From UBA4416 sp040376995 (lineage in GTDB: Bacteria > Bacteroidota > Bacteroidia > B-17B0 > Aurantibacillaceae), in the NCBI GenBank assembly GCA_040376995.1, contig JBEIPP010000088.1:1-13180 (forward strand): 13,180 nucleotides of DNA, in the 5' to 3' direction. Position numbers and translations under genes: made by a program. The notes beneath the pieces were generated by a model that did no database searches, was not told the origin of the DNA, and saw only the letters and a program-made list of their open reading frames with translations. Of the stretch, positions 6,742 through 13,180 are shown one piece after another (positions within the stretch are counted from its first letter, which is position 1; every line of letters begins with the position of its first letter).

Positions 6742-8049
6742 TTACCCTAATATCTCATCAAAGCATTTACCCATATAAGCAATCATCTCATCATTAATCA
6801 TAGGTGTTACACCAATCCAAAATGTATCGCTTACAATAATATCTGTATTTGGTAAATCACATACAATACGATAATCATAATCCTTAAAGTATGGTTGTTT
6901 ACGTAAATCGCCAGCAAATAATAAACGCGTTGCTACTTTTTTATCATTTAATTTTTGTACTAAATCATTACGAGAAATTCCTGCATCTTTTTTCACTGTA
7001 ATTAAAAAACCAAACCATGAAGGATTAGCTTTTGGTGTAGCTTCTGGCAAGATTAATTTATCAGAATGCTTTTGTAAAATCTTAGTTAGTAAATCAAAAT
7101 TATGTCTTCTAATTTTAATAAACTCATCTAATTTTTCTAACTGTGCTAAACCTAAAGCAGCTTGCATGTCAGTTATCTTTAAGTTAAATCCTTGTCGAGA
7201 ATAAATGTATTTATGGTCATAACCCATTGGTAAATCACCTAATTGTTGGCAAAAACGTAAACCACAAGTATTATCCTTTCCTGGTTCGCACCAGCAATCT
7301 CGTCCCCAATCTCTAAACGATTCTGCTATTTTCTTTAATTTAGAATTAGATGTATAAACGGCTCCACCCTCACCCATTGTAATGTGATGCGCTGGATAAA
7401 AACTTAAAGTGGCTATATCGCCAAAAGTACCAACATGTTGCCCGTTATAGGTTGCCCCTAAAGCATCACAACAATCTTCCATTAACCATAAATCATGTTT
7501 CTCACAAAAAGCAGTAATGACGTCTAAATTAAACACATTACCCATCGTGTGGGCAATCACTACAGCTTTTGTTTTATGCGATAATGCTTTTTCTAATAGT
7601 TCCACATCAATCTCATAATGAGGAATAGTTACATCCAAAAACACAGGAATAGCACCATATTGTAATATTGGATTTACTGTTGTTGGAAAAGATGCCGCCA
7701 CAGTAATCACTTCATCACCTGGTTTAATTCTTTCTTCACCTAATTCTTTAGCTGTTAAAGCAGAAAAAGCCACTAAATTAGCGGATGAACCTGAGTTAAG
7801 GGTTAATACAGATTTTACGTTGATATACTTTGCTAACTTTTTTTCAAACTCAGCATTAAATTTACCAGTTGTAAACCATGCATCTAAAGCAGAATCGGTT
7901 ATATAAGTTAATTCTTTATGGTCAAACACTTTACCACTTACTGGCACTGCAGATTCTCCTTCTACAAAAGGTTTTACTTTAAAAGCCTCATCATGATACT
8001 CTTTTATTAAAGCATGTATTTGATGTTTAATATCTAATAATTTTGACAT
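6742..8049 (-). CDS. rfbH: CDP-4-keto-6-deoxy-D-glucose 3-dehydrase (RfbH/DdhC/E1)
   Basis: A 435-residue member of the DegT/DnrJ/EryC1/StrS fold that dehydrates rather than transaminates. It is PMP-dependent and removes the C3 hydroxyl of CDP-4-keto-6-deoxyglucose, together with a ferredoxin-type reductase. Two diagnostic features are visible. The PLP-binding lysine is replaced by histidine (SFYPAHHITMGEGG, His221, equivalent to His220 of Yersinia E1). The [2Fe-2S] cysteines have the exact spacing C-X57-C-X1-C-X7-C (Cys194, 252, 254, 262). LNSGSSANL (about 84-92) binds the cofactor phosphate. The ATG at 8049 gives the usual N-terminus. It is the last gene before the terminator. It is separated from rfbG by the GxxExxY cassette, whereas other junctions in this pathway block are short. 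The reductase (E3) is not in the window. Confidence 0.95.
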   Translation of the reverse strand: MSKLLDIKHQIHALIKEYHDEAFKVKPFVEGESAVPVSGKVFDHKELTYITDSALDAWFTTGKFNAEFEKKLAKYINVKSVLTLNSGSSANLVAFSALTAKELGEERIKPGDEVITVAASFPTTVNPILQYGAIPVFLDVTIPHYEIDVELLEKALSHKTKAVVIAHTMGNVFNLDVITAFCEKHDLWLMEDCCDALGATYNGQHVGTFGDIATLSFYPAHHITMGEGGAVYTSNSKLKKIAESFRDWGRDCWCEPGKDNTCGLRFCQQLGDLPMGYDHKYIYSRQGFNLKITDMQAALGLAQLEKLDEFIKIRRHNFDLLTKILQKHSDKLILPEATPKANPSWFGFLITVKKDAGISRNDLVQKLNDKKVATRLLFAGDLRKQPYFKDYDYRIVCDLPNTDIIVSDTFWIGVTPMINDEMIAYMGKCFDEILG

Positions 8050-8062
8050 AGTAGTTATTTTT

Positions 8063-8085
8063 ATTAAACCATAAAAGTCATAAAA
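8063..8085 (+). repeat. Left 23-bp terminal inverted repeat of the cassette
   Basis: It begins ATTAAACCATAAAAG and is the reverse complement of 8655-8677 except for one T/A difference at its 16th base. It lies 14 bp upstream of the rfbH start codon and contains one complete and one nearly complete CATAAAAG unit. Confidence 0.65.
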
Positions 8086-8213
8086 TTGTTTTTTGATTTT
8101 TATTTTGAAACATAAAAGTCATAAAAGAACATATAAGGTTTTTGGTTTTAATTATTTCTTGTACAATTAATTTATCGTTTGGTTGTTAATTTTTGAACCA
8201 TAAAGTCATAAAT
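8070..8213 (+). repeat. Iterated CATAAAAG units in the rfbH leader
   Basis: Units of CATAAAAG or close variants occur at 8070-8077, 8079-8086, 8111-8118, 8120-8127, 8130-8137, 8199-8205 and 8207-8213. They are spaced 9-10 bp within each group. Three more stand in opposite orientation at 8644-8670. Apart from these the 178-bp gap between rfbH and the GxxExxY gene (8050-8227) shows no gene. Possible roles are transposase- or protein-binding iterons, or remnants of earlier copies of the cassette end. Confidence 0.55.
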
Positions 8214-8231
8214 TAGCATATATGACTTTAT
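8200..8231. repeat. Hairpin at the 3' end of the GxxExxY gene
   Basis: ATAAAGTCATA (8200-8210) and TATGACTTTAT (8221-8231) are perfect 11-bp complements around a 10-nt loop. The right arm covers the stop codon of the GxxExxY gene. The stem is AT-rich and no T-run follows on the minus strand, so it is a poor terminator; it may pause transcription or protect the RNA 3' end. Confidence 0.4.
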
Positions 8232-8641
8232 TCATTCAAAATTCTGTAAAGTTCATTAACGAAGGTTTTCTGACCATCGTGGTATATATTTGTAGTATTA
8301 AAATTAAATAATATTCCAAAAGGCGCTTCTAATAAATTCATATAAGTCAATAATTGTGCTTCATGAATTGGCAATAGCTTTTCAACAGTTTTTAATTCGA
8401 CTACTATCGAATTTTCAATAAATAAATCACAACGCAACTCTGTTTCTAATTGCAAGCCTTTATAATTAACAGGCACTATCAATTCAGAGGTAAAAGAAAT
8501 CTCACGAATGTTCAATTCATGAATTAAACACTTATGATAAACACTTTCTAATAAACCTGGACCAAGCGCCTTATGGACTTCAATAACAGCTCCATTGACT
8601 TTATATGTAAGGTCTTTTATTTGTGATTTAGTTAAATGCAT
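8228..8641 (-). CDS. GxxExxY family protein (PD-(D/E)XK nuclease-like)
   Basis: A 137-residue protein of the GxxExxY family; no function is established. The name-giving motif is at residues 29-35 (GLLESVY), preceded by VIEVHKALGPG. A PD-(D/E)XK-like core follows: Asp72 in LRCDLFIENSIVVELK, then Glu82-Leu-Lys84. A helix containing HEAQLLTYMNLLEAPFGILFNF (about 92-113) completes the nuclease-like pattern. The ATG at 8641 lies just inside the inverted-repeat end, so its leader is the repeat itself. It sits in the same direction as its neighbours, between rfbG and rfbH, and has no evident role in CDP-sugar synthesis. From memory, such genes are frequent guests in surface-polysaccharide loci of Bacteroidota. 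Nuclease activity is inferred from motif only. Confidence 0.88.
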   Translation of the reverse strand: MHLTKSQIKDLTYKVNGAVIEVHKALGPGLLESVYHKCLIHELNIREISFTSELIVPVNYKGLQLETELRCDLFIENSIVVELKTVEKLLPIHEAQLLTYMNLLEAPFGILFNFNTTNIYHDGQKTFVNELYRILNE

Positions 8642-8654
8642 TTCTTTTATGAAC

Positions 8655-8677
8655 TTTTATGTCTTTTATGGTTTAAT
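8655..8677 (-). repeat. Right 23-bp terminal inverted repeat of the cassette
   Basis: It is the partner of 8063-8085 (22 of 23 matching). It overlaps the rfbG stop codon and lies 13 bp upstream of the GxxExxY start. A further CATAAAAG unit (minus strand, 8644-8651) continues inward from it. Confidence 0.65.
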
Positions 8678-9752
8678 TATTTTTAAGACAATAAGATTCT
8701 ATTTGTTTAACACGGCAATTGTAGATATTGTTTAGAGCATTCAACTCTTCTTGATACCCTTGAATGGTAAATTGAATAGTCTCCTCGAAATTTAATTTTG
8801 GTTTCCATCCTAAAAAGTTCACAGCTTTTGTAATATCTAATTTCAATAAGTCTGCTTCATGCAATTTTTCCGTTGCTCTAGGAGCATCTATTTTAATAGT
8901 TGGGAGTATTTTTTTTACTTCAGTCACAACATCTCCTACACTATAATTTTCAAAAGCAGCGGGACCAAAATTCCATCCACCTGCAAACGATTTTCCATTT
9001 GTCCAAAGTTTTTCAGCTAATTTCATATAACCAAAAACTGGCTCTAATACAAATTGCCAAGGACGAACTGAATTAGGATTACGAATTTCTGAAGTTTGAT
9101 TAGCTTGATAAGCTCTCATCATGTCTGGTATAATTCTATTATCTGCCCAATCGCCACCGCCAATTACATTTCCTGCTCTACCCGAAGCAACATGAGCTGT
9201 TCCATCTTTAGCAAAAAAAGATTTGATGTAAGAATTGGTAATTAACTCTGAACAGCCTTTTGAAGCACTGTATGGGTCATCACCTCCCATCGCGTCGTTT
9301 TCGCGATAGCCCCACATCCATTCGTTATTTTGATAACACTTATCAGTAGTCACATTAATGGCCACTTTTACCGAAGGGCAATTTCTCACGGCTTCAAAAA
9401 AGTTAACTGTCCCCATTAAATTTGTTTCGAAATTATAATGAGGATTATTGTATGATTCAATAACTAAAGGTTGAGCCGCTAAATGAAAAGCAATATCAGG
9501 TTTAACTTGATTAAAATAATTTTGTAACTGTTCTAAATTTCTCACATCACCATCTATATGGTTTATTTTTTCAGAGAGTTTAGTAGTTATATAATTATCT
9601 CTATTAGTTAAAGCCGGTAAAGCATAACCATAAACATCCGCCCCAAGTTCTTTTAACCAAATAGACATCCAAGAACCTTTAAAACCGGTATCTCCGGTTA
9701 CAAGGATTTTTTTGTCTTTATATACTCCTGAAAATAAATCTAAATTCTTCAT
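8673..9752 (-). CDS. rfbG: CDP-glucose 4,6-dehydratase
   Basis: A 359-residue short-chain dehydrogenase/reductase of the extended type. It converts CDP-glucose to CDP-4-keto-6-deoxyglucose with bound NAD. TGDTGFKGSW (residues 19-28) is the nucleotide-binding glycine loop in the RfbG form. FHLAAQPLV (89-97), the TTDK active-site strand (135-138) and the catalytic pair Tyr161/Lys165 (PYSASK) follow. RAGNVIGGGDWADNRIIPD and the RPWQFVLEP substrate loop are characteristic of CDP-glucose dehydratases. The ATG at 9752 is 7 bp after the rfbF stop. The last codons (about CLKNN) run into the inverted repeat of the cassette, which supplies the stop codon, so the original C-terminus may have differed by a few residues. 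Confidence 0.96.
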   Translation of the reverse strand: MKNLDLFSGVYKDKKILVTGDTGFKGSWMSIWLKELGADVYGYALPALTNRDNYITTKLSEKINHIDGDVRNLEQLQNYFNQVKPDIAFHLAAQPLVIESYNNPHYNFETNLMGTVNFFEAVRNCPSVKVAINVTTDKCYQNNEWMWGYRENDAMGGDDPYSASKGCSELITNSYIKSFFAKDGTAHVASGRAGNVIGGGDWADNRIIPDMMRAYQANQTSEIRNPNSVRPWQFVLEPVFGYMKLAEKLWTNGKSFAGGWNFGPAAFENYSVGDVVTEVKKILPTIKIDAPRATEKLHEADLLKLDITKAVNFLGWKPKLNFEETIQFTIQGYQEELNALNNIYNCRVKQIESYCLKNN

Positions 9753-9759
9753 GGTCTAT

Positions 9760-10533
9760 TTATTTCCAAATTTTCCACTCAGCTGTCCCTTTTTCCCAAT
9801 ACTCATTTAAATCTTGTTTATCTTTTAAAGTATCCATTGGTTTCCAAAAACCTCTGTGTTTGAAAGCTGCTAATTGATTATCTTTGGCCAAATTTTCTAA
9901 AGGTGCTTGTTCCCAAATTGTAGAATCTCCTTCTATGTATTTAAAAATTTGTGGTTCGCACACAAAAAAACCACCATTAATCCAACTGCCATCTCCTTTG
10001 GGTTTTTCAAAAAAAGATTCAACTTCATTATTTTGATTAATTCCAAGAGCCCCAAAACGTCCGCTAGGTTGAACTGCAGTTACTGTTGCTAACTTACCAT
10101 GTTGTTTATGAGTTTTCAATAGTTCATTAACATCAACGTTACTAACGCCATCGCCATATGTCAACATAAAAGTCTCATTATTGACATATTTTTCAATACG
10201 TTTAATTCGACCTCCTGTCATGGTATCTTTACCTGTATCTACCAAAGTCACTTTCCAATTCTCTGAATTAGAATTATGTACTTCCATTTTATTATTAGCT
10301 AAATCAAATGTCACATCAGAATGGTGTAAAAACAGATTAGAAAAGTATTCTTTAACAAAATGCCCCTTATATCCTAAACAAACAACAAACTCATTAAATC
10401 CATAATGAGCATATATTTTCATTATATGCCACAAAATTGGCTTACCGCCAATCTCAACCATTGGTTTAGGACGAACGTCTGTTTCTTCTGATAATCTGGT
10501 GCCTAATCCACCTGCTAATATTATAACTTTCAT
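9760..10533 (-). CDS. rfbF: Glucose-1-phosphate cytidylyltransferase
   Basis: A 257-residue nucleotidyltransferase that makes CDP-glucose from CTP and glucose-1-phosphate, the entry step of the CDP-deoxysugar pathway. The N-terminus MKVIILAGGLGTRLSEET carries the GGxGTRL nucleotide-binding loop, followed by RPKPMVEIGGKPILWHIM. Further marks are YGDGVSNVDVNELL (metal-binding Asp in GDG), VTAVQPSGRFGAL, EKPKGDGSWINGGFFV, and the ending HRGFWKPMDTLKDKQDLNEYWEKG, all as in RfbF. The ATG at 10533 is chosen over an in-frame TTG at 10548, which would add only MYIHI. It is followed after 7 bp by rfbG. It lies 57 bp downstream of the methyltransferase stop, and no clear promoter was recognised in that gap. 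Confidence 0.96.
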   Translation of the reverse strand: MKVIILAGGLGTRLSEETDVRPKPMVEIGGKPILWHIMKIYAHYGFNEFVVCLGYKGHFVKEYFSNLFLHHSDVTFDLANNKMEVHNSNSENWKVTLVDTGKDTMTGGRIKRIEKYVNNETFMLTYGDGVSNVDVNELLKTHKQHGKLATVTAVQPSGRFGALGINQNNEVESFFEKPKGDGSWINGGFFVCEPQIFKYIEGDSTIWEQAPLENLAKDNQLAAFKHRGFWKPMDTLKDKQDLNEYWEKGTAEWKIWK

Positions 10534-10590
10534 GATATGAATATACAATAAATATTAAATTAAGGAAGCATATAAGTTAAGATTTTACAA

Positions 10591-11742
10591 TTAAAAAACT
10601 TTAAAAAAACTATAAATATGCCCCTTGAATCCTTTATTAATTAAATCGTTTTTAATTTCATCAAAATATAATTTCGAGAAAATTATTACATCTGGACAAT
10701 CATTATCTTGTATTAAATAAGATGAACTTTTAATAGGAATTCCATTCACTAATCTACCGTGAAAAACTGAATTATTATCAACGAAATATTTCACATTTTT
10801 AATGTCTTTATTTAATAAGCCAATTGTTCGGAGTGTGTTTGCCCCAACTCCAAAAATAACTTTTCCATCTAATTTTTCTCGGTATGAATATTTATTTAAT
10901 TCATCATTTGATATTTTAATGTAGTCGATAAGCTTTTTCTTGAGGAAATTTACATTCAGGCTAGGTTGAAAAACTGAATTATTACATTTTTCAATTAAAA
11001 CACCTATTGCTGGATATTTTATATTAATACTCATATCAAGTTCGATAGTATGTTTTTCAATAACTTTGAAACCTTTCGAATTCAGCAAAAGTTCCAAATT
11101 TTCAATATTAAAATGATTAATATGTTCTAGATCAAAAAAAGAGTATGGTTGAAAATAATAATCTAAATACCTACTGGCATCAGGAACTTCAATATATATT
11201 TTACCGCTTGATGTTATTACATTATTTAATTGATCAATAAAACCACTAATATCATCTACATGTTCTAAAACATGATTTATTGACACGAAATCAAATAATA
11301 CACCAAAATCAACGATATTAATTGTTTTTAGCACATTGATTCCTTCCTTGGTCAATTCTTGAATCTTATTTGAATCTATCTCTAAATCAGACCCATATAA
11401 CTTCAAATTTTCACTCTTTTCCTTTATTATTTTTAAAAAAGTTCCATTATTGCAACCAACATCTAAAAGAGATTCACAATTAGAAAGATATTTGCGGATG
11501 TTCAAATAAGAATTATTTAATCTTTTTATATCAAAACTAATATCAGCTCCGGAACCAGTATTTCTGTTTAAGTATTTATTATTCTCAAAATAAGATTTTG
11601 AAATATTATCAAATCTGTAATACATAAAACTACATGAACATAAATAATAATCAATAATCAGAGGAATAGTTTTATCTACTTCAAGAAAGCTCAGGCTACC
11701 TTCTTTTTCATTTATTCCCTTACAGATTGGACACTCTTTCAT
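10591..11742 (-). CDS. Two-domain SAM-dependent methyltransferase (sugar C-methyltransferase-like)
   Basis: A 383-residue protein. The N-terminus has a putative zinc-binding set, CPIC (Cys4, Cys7) and CSC (Cys35, Cys37). A class I methyltransferase domain follows: SAM motif I SLLDVGCNNGTFL (about 91-103), NHVLEHVDD near 157, and IYIEVPD near 185. The C-terminal part starts with a second Rossmann-like loop, VIFGVGANTLRTIGLL (near 290). It continues with YFVDNNSVFHGRLVNGIPI, resembling the C-terminal domain of sugar C-methyltransferases of the TylC3/NovU type. The substrate is unknown; its place before rfbF suggests a sugar made by this operon. It is separated by 49 bp from the upstream glycosyltransferase. 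It looks more AT-rich than rfbF-rfbG-rfbH, as is common for exchangeable glycan genes. Confidence 0.75.
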   Translation of the reverse strand: MKECPICKGINEKEGSLSFLEVDKTIPLIIDYYLCSCSFMYYRFDNISKSYFENNKYLNRNTGSGADISFDIKRLNNSYLNIRKYLSNCESLLDVGCNNGTFLKIIKEKSENLKLYGSDLEIDSNKIQELTKEGINVLKTINIVDFGVLFDFVSINHVLEHVDDISGFIDQLNNVITSSGKIYIEVPDASRYLDYYFQPYSFFDLEHINHFNIENLELLLNSKGFKVIEKHTIELDMSINIKYPAIGVLIEKCNNSVFQPSLNVNFLKKKLIDYIKISNDELNKYSYREKLDGKVIFGVGANTLRTIGLLNKDIKNVKYFVDNNSVFHGRLVNGIPIKSSSYLIQDNDCPDVIIFSKLYFDEIKNDLINKGFKGHIYSFFKVF

Positions 11743-11791
11743 TGTATATTAATTATTAAAAATGATTTGTTTCTTGTATATAATTATTCTC

Positions 11792-12733
11792 TCAAAAATT
11801 AATCCTCTCTCTTTCAACCACATATGGTCTTTTTCTAACATGAGTATTTATTGCTCCTATATATTCTCCTATAATTCCAATAAAAAACAATTGTACAGAT
11901 GAAAAGAAGAAAACACCTATAACCATTGGAGCTGTTCCCGCCTGAAAAGTGTCCCAAAACATTAGTTTATAAACAAAATATCCTATTGCTACAAATAAAC
12001 TAATTATAGATGAAAAAAAACCTATAAATGCCGCTAAACGTAATGGCAATTTTGAATGATTTGTAAAACCTAGCATTGCCATATCATACAATGTGAAAAA
12101 ATTATTTTTTGTTTTACCAGCTCTTCGTCTAGGCTGACTATATTCAATAGTAAAGATATCGTAACCAAACTCAGAAATTAAGCCTCTAAAATATGGATAT
12201 GGGTCATCTAATTTTCTCAAAACATCAAGAAAGGTTTTATCATATAATCCAAAGCCTGTGAAATTTCTGAGTAAATTTTCAGTATCAGATACCTTACTAA
12301 GAATACTATAAAAAACACTTCTAATAAAAAACATAATTTTACTTTCTTTACTAGACTTTTTTATACCTAATACAAGTTTTTTTCCTTTCTCCCAATTCAA
12401 TACAAACTCACTGATTAACTCAATTGGATCTTGAAAATCTGCGACTAAATTAATGACAGCATCTCCCTTACAATCAAGAAATGCATGAAAATGAGACCTT
12501 ATGTGTCCAAAATTTTTTGCATTTACAATAACTCTAACATGTTTTTTTTTAAGAGAAATTTCTCTTAGAATCTCCACGGTATTATCAACTGAGGCATTAT
12601 CCACAAAAACATGTTCGAAATCATATTGAGGAAACTTTAATATTTGTTCTTCAACTTTATTAATTAGTAACTCTACATTATCCTCTTCGTTAAAAGTTGG
12701 AGTTAAAATTGTTATTAATTTACGTTTTTCCAA
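11792..12733 (-). CDS. Family 2 glycosyltransferase, membrane-anchored (GtrB/ArnC/DPM1-like)
   Basis: A 313-residue polyprenyl-phosphate glycosyltransferase type protein, expected to move a sugar from a nucleotide donor to undecaprenyl phosphate at the inner membrane. The GT-A domain starts TILTPTFNEEDNVELL, followed by HVFVDNASVDNTVEIL and the metal-binding loop LVADFQDPIELI (usually DLQDPP). NFGHIRSHFHAFL, FTGFGLYD and YSQPRRRAGKTKNN are family marks. Two membrane helices follow (about LPLRLAAFIGFFSS...YKLMF and PMVIGVFFFSSV...IGEYIG), ending in a basic tail (HVRKRPYVVERERI). The TTG at 12733 is preferred: it gives MEKRKLITILTP and lies 1 nt after the stop of the upstream cyclase gene. The frame continues to a TTG at 12766 inside that gene. 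The exact acceptor and sugar are unknown. Confidence 0.87.
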   Translation of the reverse strand: MEKRKLITILTPTFNEEDNVELLINKVEEQILKFPQYDFEHVFVDNASVDNTVEILREISLKKKHVRVIVNAKNFGHIRSHFHAFLDCKGDAVINLVADFQDPIELISEFVLNWEKGKKLVLGIKKSSKESKIMFFIRSVFYSILSKVSDTENLLRNFTGFGLYDKTFLDVLRKLDDPYPYFRGLISEFGYDIFTIEYSQPRRRAGKTKNNFFTLYDMAMLGFTNHSKLPLRLAAFIGFFSSIISLFVAIGYFVYKLMFWDTFQAGTAPMVIGVFFFSSVQLFFIGIIGEYIGAINTHVRKRPYVVERERINF

Positions 12734-12734
12734 T

Positions 12735-13180
12735 TTATTTGCAATAAGTGTTTTTAAAATAATCAATCGCTGATACAGCCTCTTCTTCTGTTAAATCTAA
12801 AATCTTAATAAAGGTATAATCTTCATCCATCATGATTAACGGTAACTTATTCCCTATACGTTTTTTATCTTGCTTCATCGGACCAATAATATCAGAAGGT
12901 GAAATATTTTTCAGAATAGAAACATCACTCTTTAATAACTCAATAAAGACTTTTTCTATTTTCTCTAAAATCAGTTTTGTAAGTACTTGTTTAGTGTATG
13001 AAATATAATTTGCCATAATCATTCCAATAATAATGGCCTGACCATGAGGTATTTTATAGTGTGTTGCTGTTTCAATGGCGTGACCAAATTCGTGTCCGTA
13101 ATTTAATAAATTACGTTTACCTTGATCAAATTCATCACCATCCATATATGTCCATTTTATATCTAATGAGGATTGAGTTG
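12735..13180 (-). CDS. AroB-family cyclase, C-terminal part (3-dehydroquinate synthase-like)
   Basis: About 148 C-terminal residues, open to the right edge; the ATG at 13145 is internal, since the frame continues upstream as ...SSLDIKWTY. DEFDQGKRNLLNYGHEFGHAIE and IPHGQAIIIGM contain the two zinc-ligand histidines of the AroB fold, and KQDKKRIGNKLPLIMM the lysine-rich phosphate site. Differences from housekeeping AroB are HGQA in place of HGEA and NYGHEFGHA in place of NYGHTFGHA. It is 1 nt from a glycosyltransferase gene in a surface-sugar operon. This fits the AroB-related sugar-phosphate cyclases found in glycan loci rather than the shikimate enzyme. With the N-terminal half missing, ordinary AroB cannot be excluded. 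Confidence 0.8.
   Translation of the reverse strand, partial: TQSSLDIKWTYMDGDEFDQGKRNLLNYGHEFGHAIETATHYKIPHGQAIIIGMIMANYISYTKQVLTKLILEKIEKVFIELLKSDVSILKNISPSDIIGPMKQDKKRIGNKLPLIMMDEDYTFIKILDLTEEEAVSAIDYFKNTYCK

Larger units (their letters stand above)
8056..8684. mobile_element. Candidate non-autonomous cassette carrying the GxxExxY gene
   Basis: The segment 8063-8677 (615 bp) is bounded by inverted repeats of 23 bp, at 8063-8085 and 8655-8677. They agree at 22 of 23 positions; the outer core reads AAACCATAAAAG. Directly outside both ends stands the same heptamer TATTTTT (8056-8062 and 8678-8684), as a target-site duplication would. Inside are the GxxExxY gene and about 140 bp of AT-rich DNA with more copies of the end motif, but no transposase. 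The rfbG stop codon (8673-8675) lies within the right inverted repeat. Removing the element plus one heptamer would bring the rfbG and rfbH frames into direct contact. The heptamer is low-complexity, so chance remains possible. Confidence 0.5.

Noticed and set aside
6742..8049. RfbH annotated as a sugar aminotransferase
   Set aside because: The PLP lysine is replaced by histidine and the C-X57-C-X1-C-X7-C iron-sulfur cysteines are present, so it is the dehydrase.
8070..8213. CATAAAAG repeats as a CRISPR array
   Set aside because: The units are only 8 bp, spaced 1-2 bp apart within groups, and lack spacers of uniform length; no cas gene is present.
9907..10405. Two plus-strand open frames opposite rfbF
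   Set aside because: Both are antisense shadows of a strongly conserved gene.

Overview
The window looks like chromosomal DNA from a member of the Bacteroidota (Flavobacteriia/Sphingobacteriia-like; I would not name a genus). The grounds are the strongly AT-rich sequence, the near absence of Shine-Dalgarno sites, -7 promoter boxes of the TAnnTTTG type, and protein variants typical of that phylum. There are twelve genes, two of them cut by the window edges. No rRNA, tRNA or CRISPR array was seen, and no gene-free stretch exceeds about 180 bp.

Left part (1-6650), housekeeping genes on both strands. The tail of an FtsX/LolC-type ABC permease converges on a BaiN/HI0933-like flavoprotein gene whose frame contains a small palindromic repeat. 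Divergent from that is a PlsC-like membrane acyltransferase. Next comes a two-gene unit, a Y-family translesion DNA polymerase followed 2 nt later by a DUF72 (YecE-like) protein, with a near-perfect 21-bp palindrome in front as a candidate operator. It converges on xerD (chromosome dimer resolution), which is divergent from aroQ (type II 3-dehydroquinase).

Right part (6660-13180), a surface-polysaccharide operon on the minus strand. In transcription order it holds an AroB-like cyclase (cut by the window edge), a membrane-anchored family 2 glycosyltransferase, a two-domain SAM methyltransferase, rfbF, rfbG, a GxxExxY gene and rfbH, ending at a strong intrinsic terminator at about 6664-6702. 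RfbF, RfbG and RfbH together convert glucose-1-phosphate through CDP-glucose and CDP-4-keto-6-deoxyglucose towards the CDP-4-keto-3,6-dideoxyglucose intermediate used for dideoxy and branched sugars of O-antigens. The reductase partner of RfbH and the finishing enzymes are not in the window.

The most interesting signal is the GxxExxY gene between rfbG and rfbH. It lies in a 615-bp segment (8063-8677) bounded by 23-bp inverted repeats that match at 22 positions, and both repeats are abutted by the same 7 bp, TATTTTT. That is the layout of a small transposed cassette without a transposase. The ends are built from repeated CATAAAAG units. Removing the segment would bring the rfbG and rfbH reading frames together.
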